From: Hymenobacter duratus
GTDB taxonomy: Bacteria > Bacteroidota > Bacteroidia > Cytophagales > Hymenobacteraceae
Assembly (NCBI RefSeq): GCF_014698995.1
Contig: NZ_JACWZZ010000002.1
Location: forward strand, 1,054,001 to 1,118,000
Reading direction: 5' to 3'
Length of the DNA stretch: 64,000 nt
Shown: positions 52,026-59,669 of the stretch, in pieces
How positions within the stretch are numbered: position 1 is the first letter of the stretch
How the letters are laid out: every line of letters begins with the position of its first letter
Translations under genes and position numbers: made by a program
The notes under the pieces: model-generated
What the model was told of the DNA's origin: nothing
Database searches by the model: none
The model's input: only the letters and a program-made list of their open reading frames with translations

Positions 52026-52370
52026 ATGACCACCGACCTGCTCAACGCTACGCTTCATTCTTTGCAAAACGGCCTCACGAGTATTCCGCTCAGTGCGGCC
52101 ATGGACAACACCGAAACCTGGCAGCAACAACTGCTGCACAGCGGCGAGCCTGCACTGCAGGACATAGGCCGGGAAATCGGCAATCTGCAGTCGTTGCTGA
52201 GCAGCGGCTCGCTCAATGCCGAGCTCATCGGCCGCTCACTGAATATGCTGGGCTCCCAGACCATTCAGGCCGCCGCCCACGCCGACACACCTCTGCAGGC
52301 AAACCTGCGGGCCCTCGGCGACGTGCTGCTCCAGGCTGGTGCCAAGCTTGAGGCACAGCCAGCAGGGTAA
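52026..52370 (+). CDS. hypothetical small helical protein
   Basis: 114 residues from the ATG at 52026. The chain is almost wholly helical (LLNATLHSLQNGLTSIP; GREIGNLQSLLSSGSLNAEL; IGRSLNMLGSQTIQAAA; LGDVLLQAGAKLEAQ) with no signal or membrane segment. I recognise no family. It sits 56 bp behind uvsE, on the same strand, and may be cotranscribed with it. A perfect hairpin follows. It could bind another protein; that is only a guess. Confidence 0.7.
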   Translation: MTTDLLNATLHSLQNGLTSIPLSAAMDNTETWQQQLLHSGEPALQDIGREIGNLQSLLSSGSLNAELIGRSLNMLGSQTIQAAAHADTPLQANLRALGDVLLQAGAKLEAQPAG

Positions 52371-52382
52371 GGAATAGCTTTT

Positions 52383-52436
52383 ACCAGATACAGCAACGCC
52401 CACCCTGTGACCAGGGTGGGCGTTGCTGTATCTGGT
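52383..52436. terminator. perfect 25-bp hairpin between convergent genes
   Basis: Arms at 52383-52407 and 52412-52436 are exact inverse copies with a 4-nt loop (TGAC). It lies 12 bp after one stop and 13 bp before the other. No U run adjoins on either strand, so it is an unusual terminator, or a cruciform element. Confidence 0.65.
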
Positions 52437-52449
52437 GCCTTCAGGCGTA

Positions 52450-52839
52450 TCAGCGCTGAGCCGGAACGGTGTTTGGCGTAGTAGTGCGGGGTGCGGTAGG
52501 CGTGGTAGCACGGCGTGCCGGCGCATTCGGCTGCACGGTAGTGCGGCGCTGCATCGTGCGCTCCTCCATCGTGGCAGGCCGCTGCAGCGGGGGCTCGACT
52601 GGGGTAGTACCGGTGCCCACCCCAGTGCTGATCTGGGTTGGACTATTGCCCAAACCTACCTGCGTGGGGCTGGTGGTAGTAGGAGTGCGCTGGTCCAGGG
52701 TACCCGGGTTGGAGGGTGCCGCCGGAGATACCGTGGTCTGGTTCTGGCTCCCGGCCCGTTGTGGCGAAGTAGGTGTCATCTGAGCCTGCGCGGAAGCAGC
52801 AGCAAGTAGTATGGTGGCAAAAAGCAAGGTCGTTTTCAT
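52450..52839 (-). CDS. Thr/Pro/Gln-rich secreted protein
   Basis: 129 residues from the ATG at 52839, chosen for a signal peptide (KTTLLFATILLAAASAQAQ). The mature chain is disordered, made of Thr, Pro, Gln, Ser and Arg (QMTPTSPQRAGSQ; TPTTTSPTQVGLG; PARRATTPTAPRTTT). It has no recognisable domain. Such low-complexity exported proteins occur often in this group with unknown roles. The gene is convergent with the helical protein. Confidence 0.7.
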   Translation of the reverse strand: MKTTLLFATILLAAASAQAQMTPTSPQRAGSQNQTTVSPAAPSNPGTLDQRTPTTTSPTQVGLGNSPTQISTGVGTGTTPVEPPLQRPATMEERTMQRRTTVQPNAPARRATTPTAPRTTTPNTVPAQR

Positions 52840-53082
52840 GATATGTCTGCTATGGAGTAACGGATGCCGATATAGCTCCTGTTGGGTTCCATACGACCAA
52901 AGTGCTGGCACCGCCTGAAAACCGCGAGATTATTGGAGTACAAAATTTTGATATTCAATCTACTACATATTTTTTTCACCTGGCTCGCCCACCAGGAATA
53001 AGAGCCCTGAGGCCGGGTGCTCCTGATTCTTTCTTCAAGCGAAAAGCCACGGGCTGGTGGCGTTCTGGAGCCGAAGGAAGCA

Positions 53083-53113
53083 CAAAAAAGCTCCTCTTTG
53101 AAGAGGAGCTTCA
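53083..53113 (-). terminator. terminator of the 175-residue secreted gene
   Basis: On the minus strand AAGCTCCTCTT, loop CA, AAGAGGAGCTT then TTTTG; 50 bp past the stop at 53164. Confidence 0.8.
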
Positions 53114-53163
53114 GGGGGCAGAATGCAACGCTACGGGCTGATTAGGCAGTCTGCGTCCGAGGC

Positions 53164-53691
53164 TTACGCGGCCTCGTTCGGCGTCGTCATCTGCTCAGCC
53201 TGGTACCGTGCCAGCAACGATGGACTGGCTATTACCACGGTAGCATAGCCTTTGGGCATTTCGTTGTAGAGTAAGCGCAGCTGAGCATTTTCCCAGCGCT
53301 GGCTTGTGGCAGAAGAGCCAGAGCCATAGCTACGGGTGAGGAGCGCCTGAATTCCGCGGCAGTTGGCCTCGCCCAGCACGCGCACCTCAATGCAGCACAG
53401 CTGGTCTTTGTAGAAGCCGTAGCTGATGCCCGTTACGCGGTAGCCGCCCAATATAAGGGGCTCGCCGGGACGAGTGTAGTAGCTGATGGAAGTTGGGGCA
53501 CCAAGCCGTTGCTCAGGTACTAGCCGTCGGAAACTCTGCCGGGGCATACCCAGCCAGGTGGTGCGCAACTCTGCCGCCAGTTTCTGCGAACGGAAAGTGG
53601 TTTCGCGCTGTGCTGTGCTGCCAGCCGGCTGTATGGCCCAAGCGTTCAGGGTAGAAAGCAGCAAAAGCAGAAAAGTCAGCCCGTGTTTCAT
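53164..53691 (-). CDS. hypothetical secreted protein
   Basis: 175 residues from the ATG at 53691, chosen for a signal peptide (KHGLTFLLLLLSTLNAWA). A helix (QRETTFRSQKLAAELRTTWLG) and then a beta-rich body (SISYYTRPGEPLILGGYRVT; YGFYKDQLCCIEVRVLGEANCRG, with three Cys) follow, ending in LARYQAEQMTTPNEAA. I recognise no family; the Cys pair CC and the later Cys could form a disulfide. It has a terminator and no linked gene. Confidence 0.7.
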   Translation of the reverse strand: MKHGLTFLLLLLSTLNAWAIQPAGSTAQRETTFRSQKLAAELRTTWLGMPRQSFRRLVPEQRLGAPTSISYYTRPGEPLILGGYRVTGISYGFYKDQLCCIEVRVLGEANCRGIQALLTRSYGSGSSATSQRWENAQLRLLYNEMPKGYATVVIASPSLLARYQAEQMTTPNEAA

Positions 53692-53894
53692 AGCTGCAGC
53701 AAGATAGTAAAAGACGTGGCTAAATGCCTGATAGCTCGCCCTATTAATTCTAAAAAGGCGAAATATCCGTGGATTGTTCATCCTCTTTTTGCTCGGCATA
53801 GGCCCGGTGCCACAGGGTTTTCAGTGCTGGTCTACACGGCCTTCTGCTGCGGTTTTCGGCACAGCGCTTCCCGAAGTGCTTATCGGTAGCCCGG

Positions 53895-54029
53895 TCAGCT
53901 GGGGTTCAATCCGCCGAAATCAAGTACCAGCTTGTTAAGCACCACGCCTTCGTGCGGGCCAAGGGCCTGAGCCGACATGCCGGCTTCGGTTCGGTGATGA
54001 ATTTCCGGCGGCGCTGGTGGAGCCGGGCC
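53895..54029 (-). pseudogene. possible C-terminal remnant of a glycoside hydrolase (GH115-like)
   Basis: On the minus strand an open stretch of 44 codons with no start reads through to a TGA at 53895. Its end is EGVVLNKLVLDFGGLNPS, very like the conserved end I recall for GH115 (a DPGVVLQK..D.GGLKPSYLGPPE-type tail), cut at PS. Upstream the frame meets a TAA. I infer a decayed gene remnant; the rest is lost or shifted. Without a search this is uncertain. Confidence 0.35.
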
Positions 54030-54211
54030 TTACCGCCGTCAGCCGGCCTTCGTACCGCCTGCTTCTGGAGCAGGGGCGGTCCAAGAAAAGCGCCAGCCCG
54101 CGCGTCTGCATCGTTTTCAGCGGCCCGACCATCTTCTCTGAAAGACATAGCTGGCTGCTTTACCCTCAAAATCGGAGAACCGGCCCTGGTGTTGGCAATA
54201 CTGTGGGCCTG

Positions 54212-54252
54212 AAAACAAAAATCCCGCCCTGCAAGCTGCAAAGCGGGATTTA
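54212..54252 (-). terminator. ssrA terminator
   Basis: On the minus strand ATCCCGC, loop of about 15 nt, GCGGGAT then TTTTGTTTTC, directly after the tmRNA 3' end. Confidence 0.85.
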
Positions 54253-54253
54253 G

Positions 54254-54621
54254 TGGAGCTGCAGGGAGTCGAACCCTGGTCCAGACAAGGAAGGCGTCGA
54301 GCTTTCTACGTGTGTATCTATGCTTAGATTTTCGAGACATCCCAGGCGCACATCAGGCCCTTGGTTTGTCCTTATCTGTTTGAGTTTCGCCTTAGCGTCA
54401 CAGCGCCCCTAAGACTATCCTAACTCTTACGACGCCCCGAACTCACCCGTGAGAAGGATTACGGGTGCGGGACGATGACATTACTTAGTACCTAGACTAA
54501 GCAGCCATGGCGTAGCTATACTCGCCAGTTGTTGTTCGGACGGCTTTTTTTACGGGAGATTCATCCAACTCCCGACACGCTTACTCGCGACATGCACAAG
54601 CTGTCAATTCCGGTCAGCCCC
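54254..54621 (-). ncRNA. ssrA: transfer-messenger RNA (tmRNA)
   Basis: 368 nt. The acceptor stem pairs GGGGCUG at the 5' end (54621) with CAGCUCC-A at 54254, and the T-loop GGTTCGACTCCCTGC is next to it. The tag frame reads AVRTTTGEYSYAMAA then TAG, the shape known for Bacteroidota tags with an AMAA end. tmRNA with SmpB rescues stalled ribosomes and marks the peptide for proteolysis. The resume codon is inferred as GCC. A terminator follows. Confidence 0.96.
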
Positions 54622-54790
54622 AATTGAGAAAGAACATACCCGCCACGAATAGCGGGGTGCGAATGTACGCACATCAGCCAGAAAACGTTGCCAGCACCTG
54701 AAATTGTTCCCTTCGACACCCGTAACGCGTAAGGAATCTGAGCTTTCCATGCTGGGCTAACGCAGCCTTTCTTCGACGCGCAACTTGACG

Positions 54791-56965
54791 CTATTTAGCA
54801 GCTACTTTATTGGGCTGAAATCCGGGCGCGTTGGTCTGCCAGAGCCCGAAGGCCATGAGGTCGGCAATGCTTTCGAACTGCTTGAGGCGGGAGTCGCCCA
54901 TGCCGTGACCGGCCTCGTAGTCGGTGAAGAACAGCACGGGCTTGCCGCTGGTGTTGCTGGCCTGCAGGCGGGCCGCAAACTTGGCCGGCTGCCACGCAAT
55001 AACGCGCGGGTCGTTGAAGCCAGCCGTAACGAGCGTGGCGGGGTACTGGGTGCCGGATTTGAGGTGGTGGTAGGCGTCCATTTCCAGCAGCGCTTTGGCC
55101 TCATCTTCCTTGGCAATCGTGCCGAACTCGGGCACGTTTACGGGGCCATTGGGCGAGTTTTCCATACGCACGGCGTTCAGGCAGCCCACCTCCGGAATGG
55201 CTACCGCAAACAGGTCGGGCCGCTCGGTCATGGCCCGCCCGATGAGGATGCCCCCGGCGCTGCCGCCGTTGATGGCTATTTTGCCGGGCGCGGTGTAGTT
55301 GTTTTTGGTCAGGTACTCGGCGCAGGCAATGAGGTCTTTCCAGGTGTTGGGCTTGGTGGTTTTCTGGCCGGCCTTATGCCAGGCTTCACCCAGCTCGCCG
55401 CCGCCCCGCACGTGCGGCACAGCCAGCACCCCGCCCTGTTGGGCCCAGAGAAGGAAGGGCGGCATGAAGGTGGGCTCCATTGCCCGCGAATAGGCCCCGT
55501 AGCCGACCATCAGCGTAGGCGCTGACTTGTCGCGCTTCAGGCCCTTTTTGTACACCAACGACAGCGGCACCTGCACGCCGTCGTGCGAAGGCACCATCAA
55601 CTCTTCCACTACCAAGTCGGCAAACTCGGGGTACTGCGCCTCCGACGATAGTGGCTCGGGCGTGAACTGCCGGCTGGCCGGGGTATAGCGGTAGCGCTGC
55701 CGGTCGGTGGTCCAGCCGCCCATCGTCACCCACAGGTCCGACGACTGCGCGTTTTTGCCCGTCAGCTCCAGGCGGCCGGCCGGCTGGGGCAGCTTCAGCT
55801 CCTGTGCCGTTTTCGAGCCCCGGGGCACAAAGTACAGCTTGGCTTCCACCCCATTTTTCGTGCGCACGAAATACAGACCATCCTTCGTGAATTTCAGCTG
55901 CTCATCGTTGATGGACTCGCCGGCCGCTTCGGGCACCAGCACTTCGGCCGTGGCTACATCAGGCCGGGCGGCGGGCATGCGCATCAGCTTCTGGCGGGGC
56001 GTGTTGCGCGAAGTCACGAAGTAGATATTCTGCTCGTCCGTCACGAAGTTGGTGACTTCATCGGAGGGCCGAAACAGCGGCTTCCACGGGATATTGGGCT
56101 TGGTGAGGGCCGCTGCCGGGGCGTAGAACACGTTCATGTAGCGGTCCACGGAGTACAGGAAGCCATAGGCCAGCTTGGTGTCCCGGTCGATGCCCGCATA
56201 AGGGTAGTCGGAGGGCTTGATGCCGAGCTTGGGATAGAGCTGGCTGGAGAAAACTATCTGGTCCTGAGCGACGGGCGTGCCCACGCGGTGCAGGCGGCAC
56301 TGCGTGTTCTGGCGGGCGGCCATGTCCTTCAGGTCGCCGTTATTGAAGGGCAGGTAGGCCAGCGTCTGGTTGTCGGGCAGCCAGTCGCCGCCGCCCCGGT
56401 TCAACGGAATCTGCTCGGGGTAGAGCTTGCGGGTTTTCACGTCCATAATCAGGGTGCGGCCCAGCTCAGTTCCTTTCTCGCTGATACCAAACGACACCTT
56501 GGAGCCATCGAGGCTAGGCGAGAAACCGTTGATGTTGTACACCTTGCCCGGTTCGTAGGTTTCGGGGTCGAAGAGCAGCACCTCCTGCCCCTTGTAACCG
56601 TCGCGGCAGTACAGCTTGGGCTGCTGGTCCTGGGGGCGCGACTTGTAGTAGAAGTACCGGTCGTTATCGGCCACGCGCAGGTCCGTTACGCGGGCGGCCT
56701 TGCGCTTGTCCATCTCCACCATCTTATCAATCAGTCCCTGCCGGCCCGGTATGGCGTCCAGCGTTTGGCGGGCATACTCGCTCTGGACTTTCATCCAGGA
56801 AGCTACGGCGGGGTCCTGCAGATTCTCAAGGTTGCGGTAGGGGTCCTCCACCTTCACCCCGAAGTAGGTATCGGTGGCGGATACGGAGGGCGCAGCGGCC
56901 GGCCCCGACTGGGCCAGGGCGGTGGTGGAGACCAGCAGAGCCGTGAGGAATAGGATTGTCTTCAT
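54791..56965 (-). CDS. prolyl oligopeptidase family serine peptidase
   Basis: 724 residues from the ATG at 56965 with a signal peptide (MKTILFLTALLVSTTALAQ). A seven-bladed propeller fills about residues 60-440 (EDPYRNLENLQDPAVASWMK near the start is the family hallmark), then an alpha/beta-hydrolase domain with nucleophile Ser in INGGSAGGILIG, Asp in AGFNDPRV and His in EAGHGMG. Family S9A cleaves short peptides after proline; this secreted form likely works in the periplasm. The FLLWAQQGGVLAVPHVRGGGELG motif is present. It is divergent from dnaX across 281 bp. Confidence 0.95.
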   Translation of the reverse strand: MKTILFLTALLVSTTALAQSGPAAAPSVSATDTYFGVKVEDPYRNLENLQDPAVASWMKVQSEYARQTLDAIPGRQGLIDKMVEMDKRKAARVTDLRVADNDRYFYYKSRPQDQQPKLYCRDGYKGQEVLLFDPETYEPGKVYNINGFSPSLDGSKVSFGISEKGTELGRTLIMDVKTRKLYPEQIPLNRGGGDWLPDNQTLAYLPFNNGDLKDMAARQNTQCRLHRVGTPVAQDQIVFSSQLYPKLGIKPSDYPYAGIDRDTKLAYGFLYSVDRYMNVFYAPAAALTKPNIPWKPLFRPSDEVTNFVTDEQNIYFVTSRNTPRQKLMRMPAARPDVATAEVLVPEAAGESINDEQLKFTKDGLYFVRTKNGVEAKLYFVPRGSKTAQELKLPQPAGRLELTGKNAQSSDLWVTMGGWTTDRQRYRYTPASRQFTPEPLSSEAQYPEFADLVVEELMVPSHDGVQVPLSLVYKKGLKRDKSAPTLMVGYGAYSRAMEPTFMPPFLLWAQQGGVLAVPHVRGGGELGEAWHKAGQKTTKPNTWKDLIACAEYLTKNNYTAPGKIAINGGSAGGILIGRAMTERPDLFAVAIPEVGCLNAVRMENSPNGPVNVPEFGTIAKEDEAKALLEMDAYHHLKSGTQYPATLVTAGFNDPRVIAWQPAKFAARLQASNTSGKPVLFFTDYEAGHGMGDSRLKQFESIADLMAFGLWQTNAPGFQPNKVAAK

Positions 56966-57226
56966 GTGGAAAATAATAACTATTGAGAAATGCACCGGCC
57001 GGCATAAGGCCCAGCCAAACACGCCAAATTATCAGCACTGCACAATCACACAATCATGTGATTATCAACTATTCGCCTATCAAACCACACCGCCAGCACC
57101 CGCCTTTCTCATCTTTGCTCTGCCTTCACCCTGGGGCCTTATTTCAGGCTGGTGAGATGCTCCGGCAAGCGGCTTTGCCTGATCAAAACCCCACCTGCCG
57201 GGGGCGGATTCGGGCAAGGCTTTGCC

Positions 57227-57234
57227 TATCTTTG
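57227..57234 (+). promoter_or_regulatory. -7 element of dnaX
   Basis: TATCTTTG, 12 bp before the dnaX ATG, fits the consensus TAnnTTTG. The leader would be only about 6 nt. No -33 TTG is seen. Confidence 0.55.
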
Positions 57235-57246
57235 TAGCCAGCATCT

Positions 57247-59394
57247 ATGGAGAATTTCGTCGTTTCGGCCCGCAAGTACCGTCCAGCCACGTTTCGCAGC
57301 GTGGTGGGGCAGCAGCACGTCACTACTACTCTACAAAACGCCATTGCCTCGCAGCATCTGGCGCAGGCATTCCTGTTTTGTGGGCCCCGGGGCGTGGGCA
57401 AAACCACCTGTGCCCGCATTCTGGCCAAAACCATCAACTGCGAGTTTGTAGAGGAACACGTGCGCAAAAGCCGCCCGATTTCCGAGCTGATTCAGCAGCA
57501 GCCCGACATCGTGCCCGATGCGCTGCTCACGGCCAAAGACGCCGACAACACGCCGTTCGAGCTGGAAGCCTGCGGCAAATGCTCATCGTGCCGCGCGTTT
57601 CAGGAAAACGCCTCGTTCAACGTGCACGAGCTGGATGCGGCCTCGAACAACTCGGTGGAAGACATCCGCAGCCTGGTGGAGCAGGTGCGCTACGCCCCGC
57701 AGCAGGGCCGCTTCAAGGTGTACATCATCGACGAAGTGCACATGCTCTCGAATGCGGCCTTCAACGCCTTTCTGAAGACGCTGGAGGAGCCGCCGAGCTA
57801 CGCCATCTTCATTCTGGCCACCACCGAGCGGCACAAGATTATCCCCACTATTCTGTCGCGCTGCCAGATTTTCGACTTCAATCGGATTCGGGTCGACGAC
57901 ATTCGGGGGCATCTGCGCCACGTGGCTACCCAGGAGAAAATCAAGGCCGAAGACGACGCGCTGCACCTGCTGGCCCAGAAAGCCGACGGCGGCCTGCGCG
58001 ACGCGCTGAGCATGTTCGACCAGATGGTGACCTTCTCGGGCCACGACCTGACCTACAAGGATGTGGTGCAGAACCTGCACATTCTGGACTACGAGTACTA
58101 TTTCCGACTCGTGGATGCGCTGCTCACCGAAAACCTGAGCGCCACGCTGCTGCTGCTGGAGGAAATCATGCAGAACGGCTTCGACCTGCACAATTTCGTG
58201 GTGGGCGCGGCCGAGCACCTGCGCGGACTGCTGGTGTGCAAAGACCCCGTGACGGTGCAGTTGCTGGAAGTATCCGACAACATCCGGAGCCGCTACGTGC
58301 AGCAGGCCCAGGCCGCGCCGCTGCCGTTCCTGCTTTCCGGCCTGAACCTGGTGAGCCTCTGCGACCGGGAGTTCAAGCAGGCCAAAAACCAGCGCCTGCA
58401 CGTAGAGTTGACGCTGATGAAGCTCACCTACCTCAACAGCGCCGTGCAGTTTGCCCGCGACCTGAGCGCCGGCCCCGCCGCCTCAGCCAGCAACGGCGAG
58501 GCGAAAAAAAAAAGTAGCGTAACGACTCTGGCTGCACCGGCTCCCAATGGCCAGCTTGTAGCCGACGGTACTGCCGAAGCGCCGGCTGCCTACGGCTCTT
58601 TGAACGGCACCAGCACTCCACGCCCGGCACCGGCTGCGCCCATCAATACCGCAGAACTGGCGCATGCGCCCGCCGACCCGGAGCCCATTGTGCCAGTGGA
58701 AAGCGGCGTGGAAGAGCTCCACGACACGCCCAGCATCGAGGATGAAGGCGCAACGCAGGTGCCAGCTACGGCCCGGCTGCGCGACACCGTGCCGCACGTA
58801 GAAATCGGGCGGCCCAGTATGGCCGGCCACGAGCCGGGCCAGCCCGCCGTGACGGCGGCTCCTATGCCGCCGCCCCGCCCCGGGATGCCGCCCGCCGGCA
58901 AGCCGCTGGGCCTCGGCACCAAGCTCCCCGGCCTGGGCAGCCTGAGCGCCATGAAGGCGCAACTGGAGCAGCAGGCTGCCGCCGGCAAAGCCGCCGTGGA
59001 CACTGAGCCCAGTGGCCCGACCACCGGTCTGCCCGCCATCAACGACGAGGTGCTGCAGCGCGTGTGGAAGGAGCTGACCGAAGAGCGCAAACCCATCAGC
59101 ATGATGCATTATAGCCTGCTCAACCGGCCGGTGCAGGCCAACGAGCAGCACCTGATTCTGCTGCGCGTGGATAACCCCGTGCAGGAAGACCTGTTCAACG
59201 AACTGCGGGCCGAGTTTTTGGGCGAGCTGCGCCGCCGCACCGGCTATCCACGCCTCAACGTGCAGGTAGAAGTAGTGGAACGAGTGGAAACCGGCCGCAA
59301 GCTCTACACGTCCACCGACAAGATGGACTACCTGATGGAGAAGTACCCGATGCTGCTGGAAATGAAGCAGAAACTGGGCCTCGACGTCGATTAA
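57247..59394 (+). CDS. dnaX: DNA polymerase III subunit tau, with a slippery site for gamma
   Basis: 715 residues. AAA+ core: Walker A GPRGVGKTT (about 48-56), a zinc module whose second half is CGKCSSC (about 117-123) preceded by a long insertion of about 45 residues after INC, Walker B VYIIDEVHML and sensor ILSRCQIFDF. The tau-specific C-terminal half from about 425 is a Pro/Ala linker plus a polymerase-binding end. Tau loads the clamp and links the two polymerases. At 58504-58513 a run of ten A is followed by GTAGCG: the zero frame reads on, a -1 shift gives AAG TAG and ends at 423 residues, near the size of E. coli gamma. The family is known for such slippage sites. Confidence 0.96.
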   Translation: MENFVVSARKYRPATFRSVVGQQHVTTTLQNAIASQHLAQAFLFCGPRGVGKTTCARILAKTINCEFVEEHVRKSRPISELIQQQPDIVPDALLTAKDADNTPFELEACGKCSSCRAFQENASFNVHELDAASNNSVEDIRSLVEQVRYAPQQGRFKVYIIDEVHMLSNAAFNAFLKTLEEPPSYAIFILATTERHKIIPTILSRCQIFDFNRIRVDDIRGHLRHVATQEKIKAEDDALHLLAQKADGGLRDALSMFDQMVTFSGHDLTYKDVVQNLHILDYEYYFRLVDALLTENLSATLLLLEEIMQNGFDLHNFVVGAAEHLRGLLVCKDPVTVQLLEVSDNIRSRYVQQAQAAPLPFLLSGLNLVSLCDREFKQAKNQRLHVELTLMKLTYLNSAVQFARDLSAGPAASASNGEAKKKSSVTTLAAPAPNGQLVADGTAEAPAAYGSLNGTSTPRPAPAAPINTAELAHAPADPEPIVPVESGVEELHDTPSIEDEGATQVPATARLRDTVPHVEIGRPSMAGHEPGQPAVTAAPMPPPRPGMPPAGKPLGLGTKLPGLGSLSAMKAQLEQQAAAGKAAVDTEPSGPTTGLPAINDEVLQRVWKELTEERKPISMMHYSLLNRPVQANEQHLILLRVDNPVQEDLFNELRAEFLGELRRRTGYPRLNVQVEVVERVETGRKLYTSTDKMDYLMEKYPMLLEMKQKLGLDVD
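58504..58517 (+). promoter_or_regulatory. A10 slippery sequence, dnaX gamma/tau switch
   Basis: Ten A at 58504-58513 followed by GTAG. Reading frame: codons 420-422 are AAA, 423 AGT. With a -1 shift or one extra A the next codons are AAG and TAG (58515-58517). This terminates right after the AAA+ core. Confidence 0.6.
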
Positions 59395-59452
59395 TCACGG
59401 ATTTTGTGAGCGGCGCTTCCATTCCTGGGGGCGGCACACTTACTACTCTCTA

Positions 59453-59491
59453 AAACAAAGGGGCTTGTCACGTGGCAAGCCCCTTTGTTTT
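59453..59491 (+). terminator. dnaX terminator
   Basis: AAACAAAGGGGCTTG, loop TCACGTGG, CAAGCCCCTTTGTTTT; 59 bp after the stop. Confidence 0.88.
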
Positions 59492-59669
59492 GCCAATCAG
59501 CCGCGAAAACCGGCTAGTCGAGCACCATCCGCGCTAATCCGTCGGTCTTCATACGCATTTTTCCGCACTTCGCGGCCGAGAGGGCGCGGCAGAGCTTTTT
59601 ATTCCCAGGGGGTCCGCCTATCTTTGACTCCTTATTCCGTTCTGCTCTGCTGCCTGCGCTGGTCTCCCT

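Larger units (their letters stand above)
53692..54253. other. gene-poor stretch beside ssrA
   Basis: 562 bp with no intact gene. It holds a decayed glycoside-hydrolase-like fragment (listed separately) and the ssrA terminator. An 86-codon plus-strand frame at 53952-54212 has no domain and poor composition. The 53692-53894 part shows nothing. Confidence 0.5.

Noticed and set aside
52902..53141. Plus-strand frame of 79 codons
   Set aside because: Overlaps the terminator of the minus-strand gene and has no start context, signal or family.
54254..54340. Start of a minus-strand frame reading MSRKSKHRYTRRKL
   Set aside because: It lies inside the tmRNA 3' half and is an artefact of that gene.
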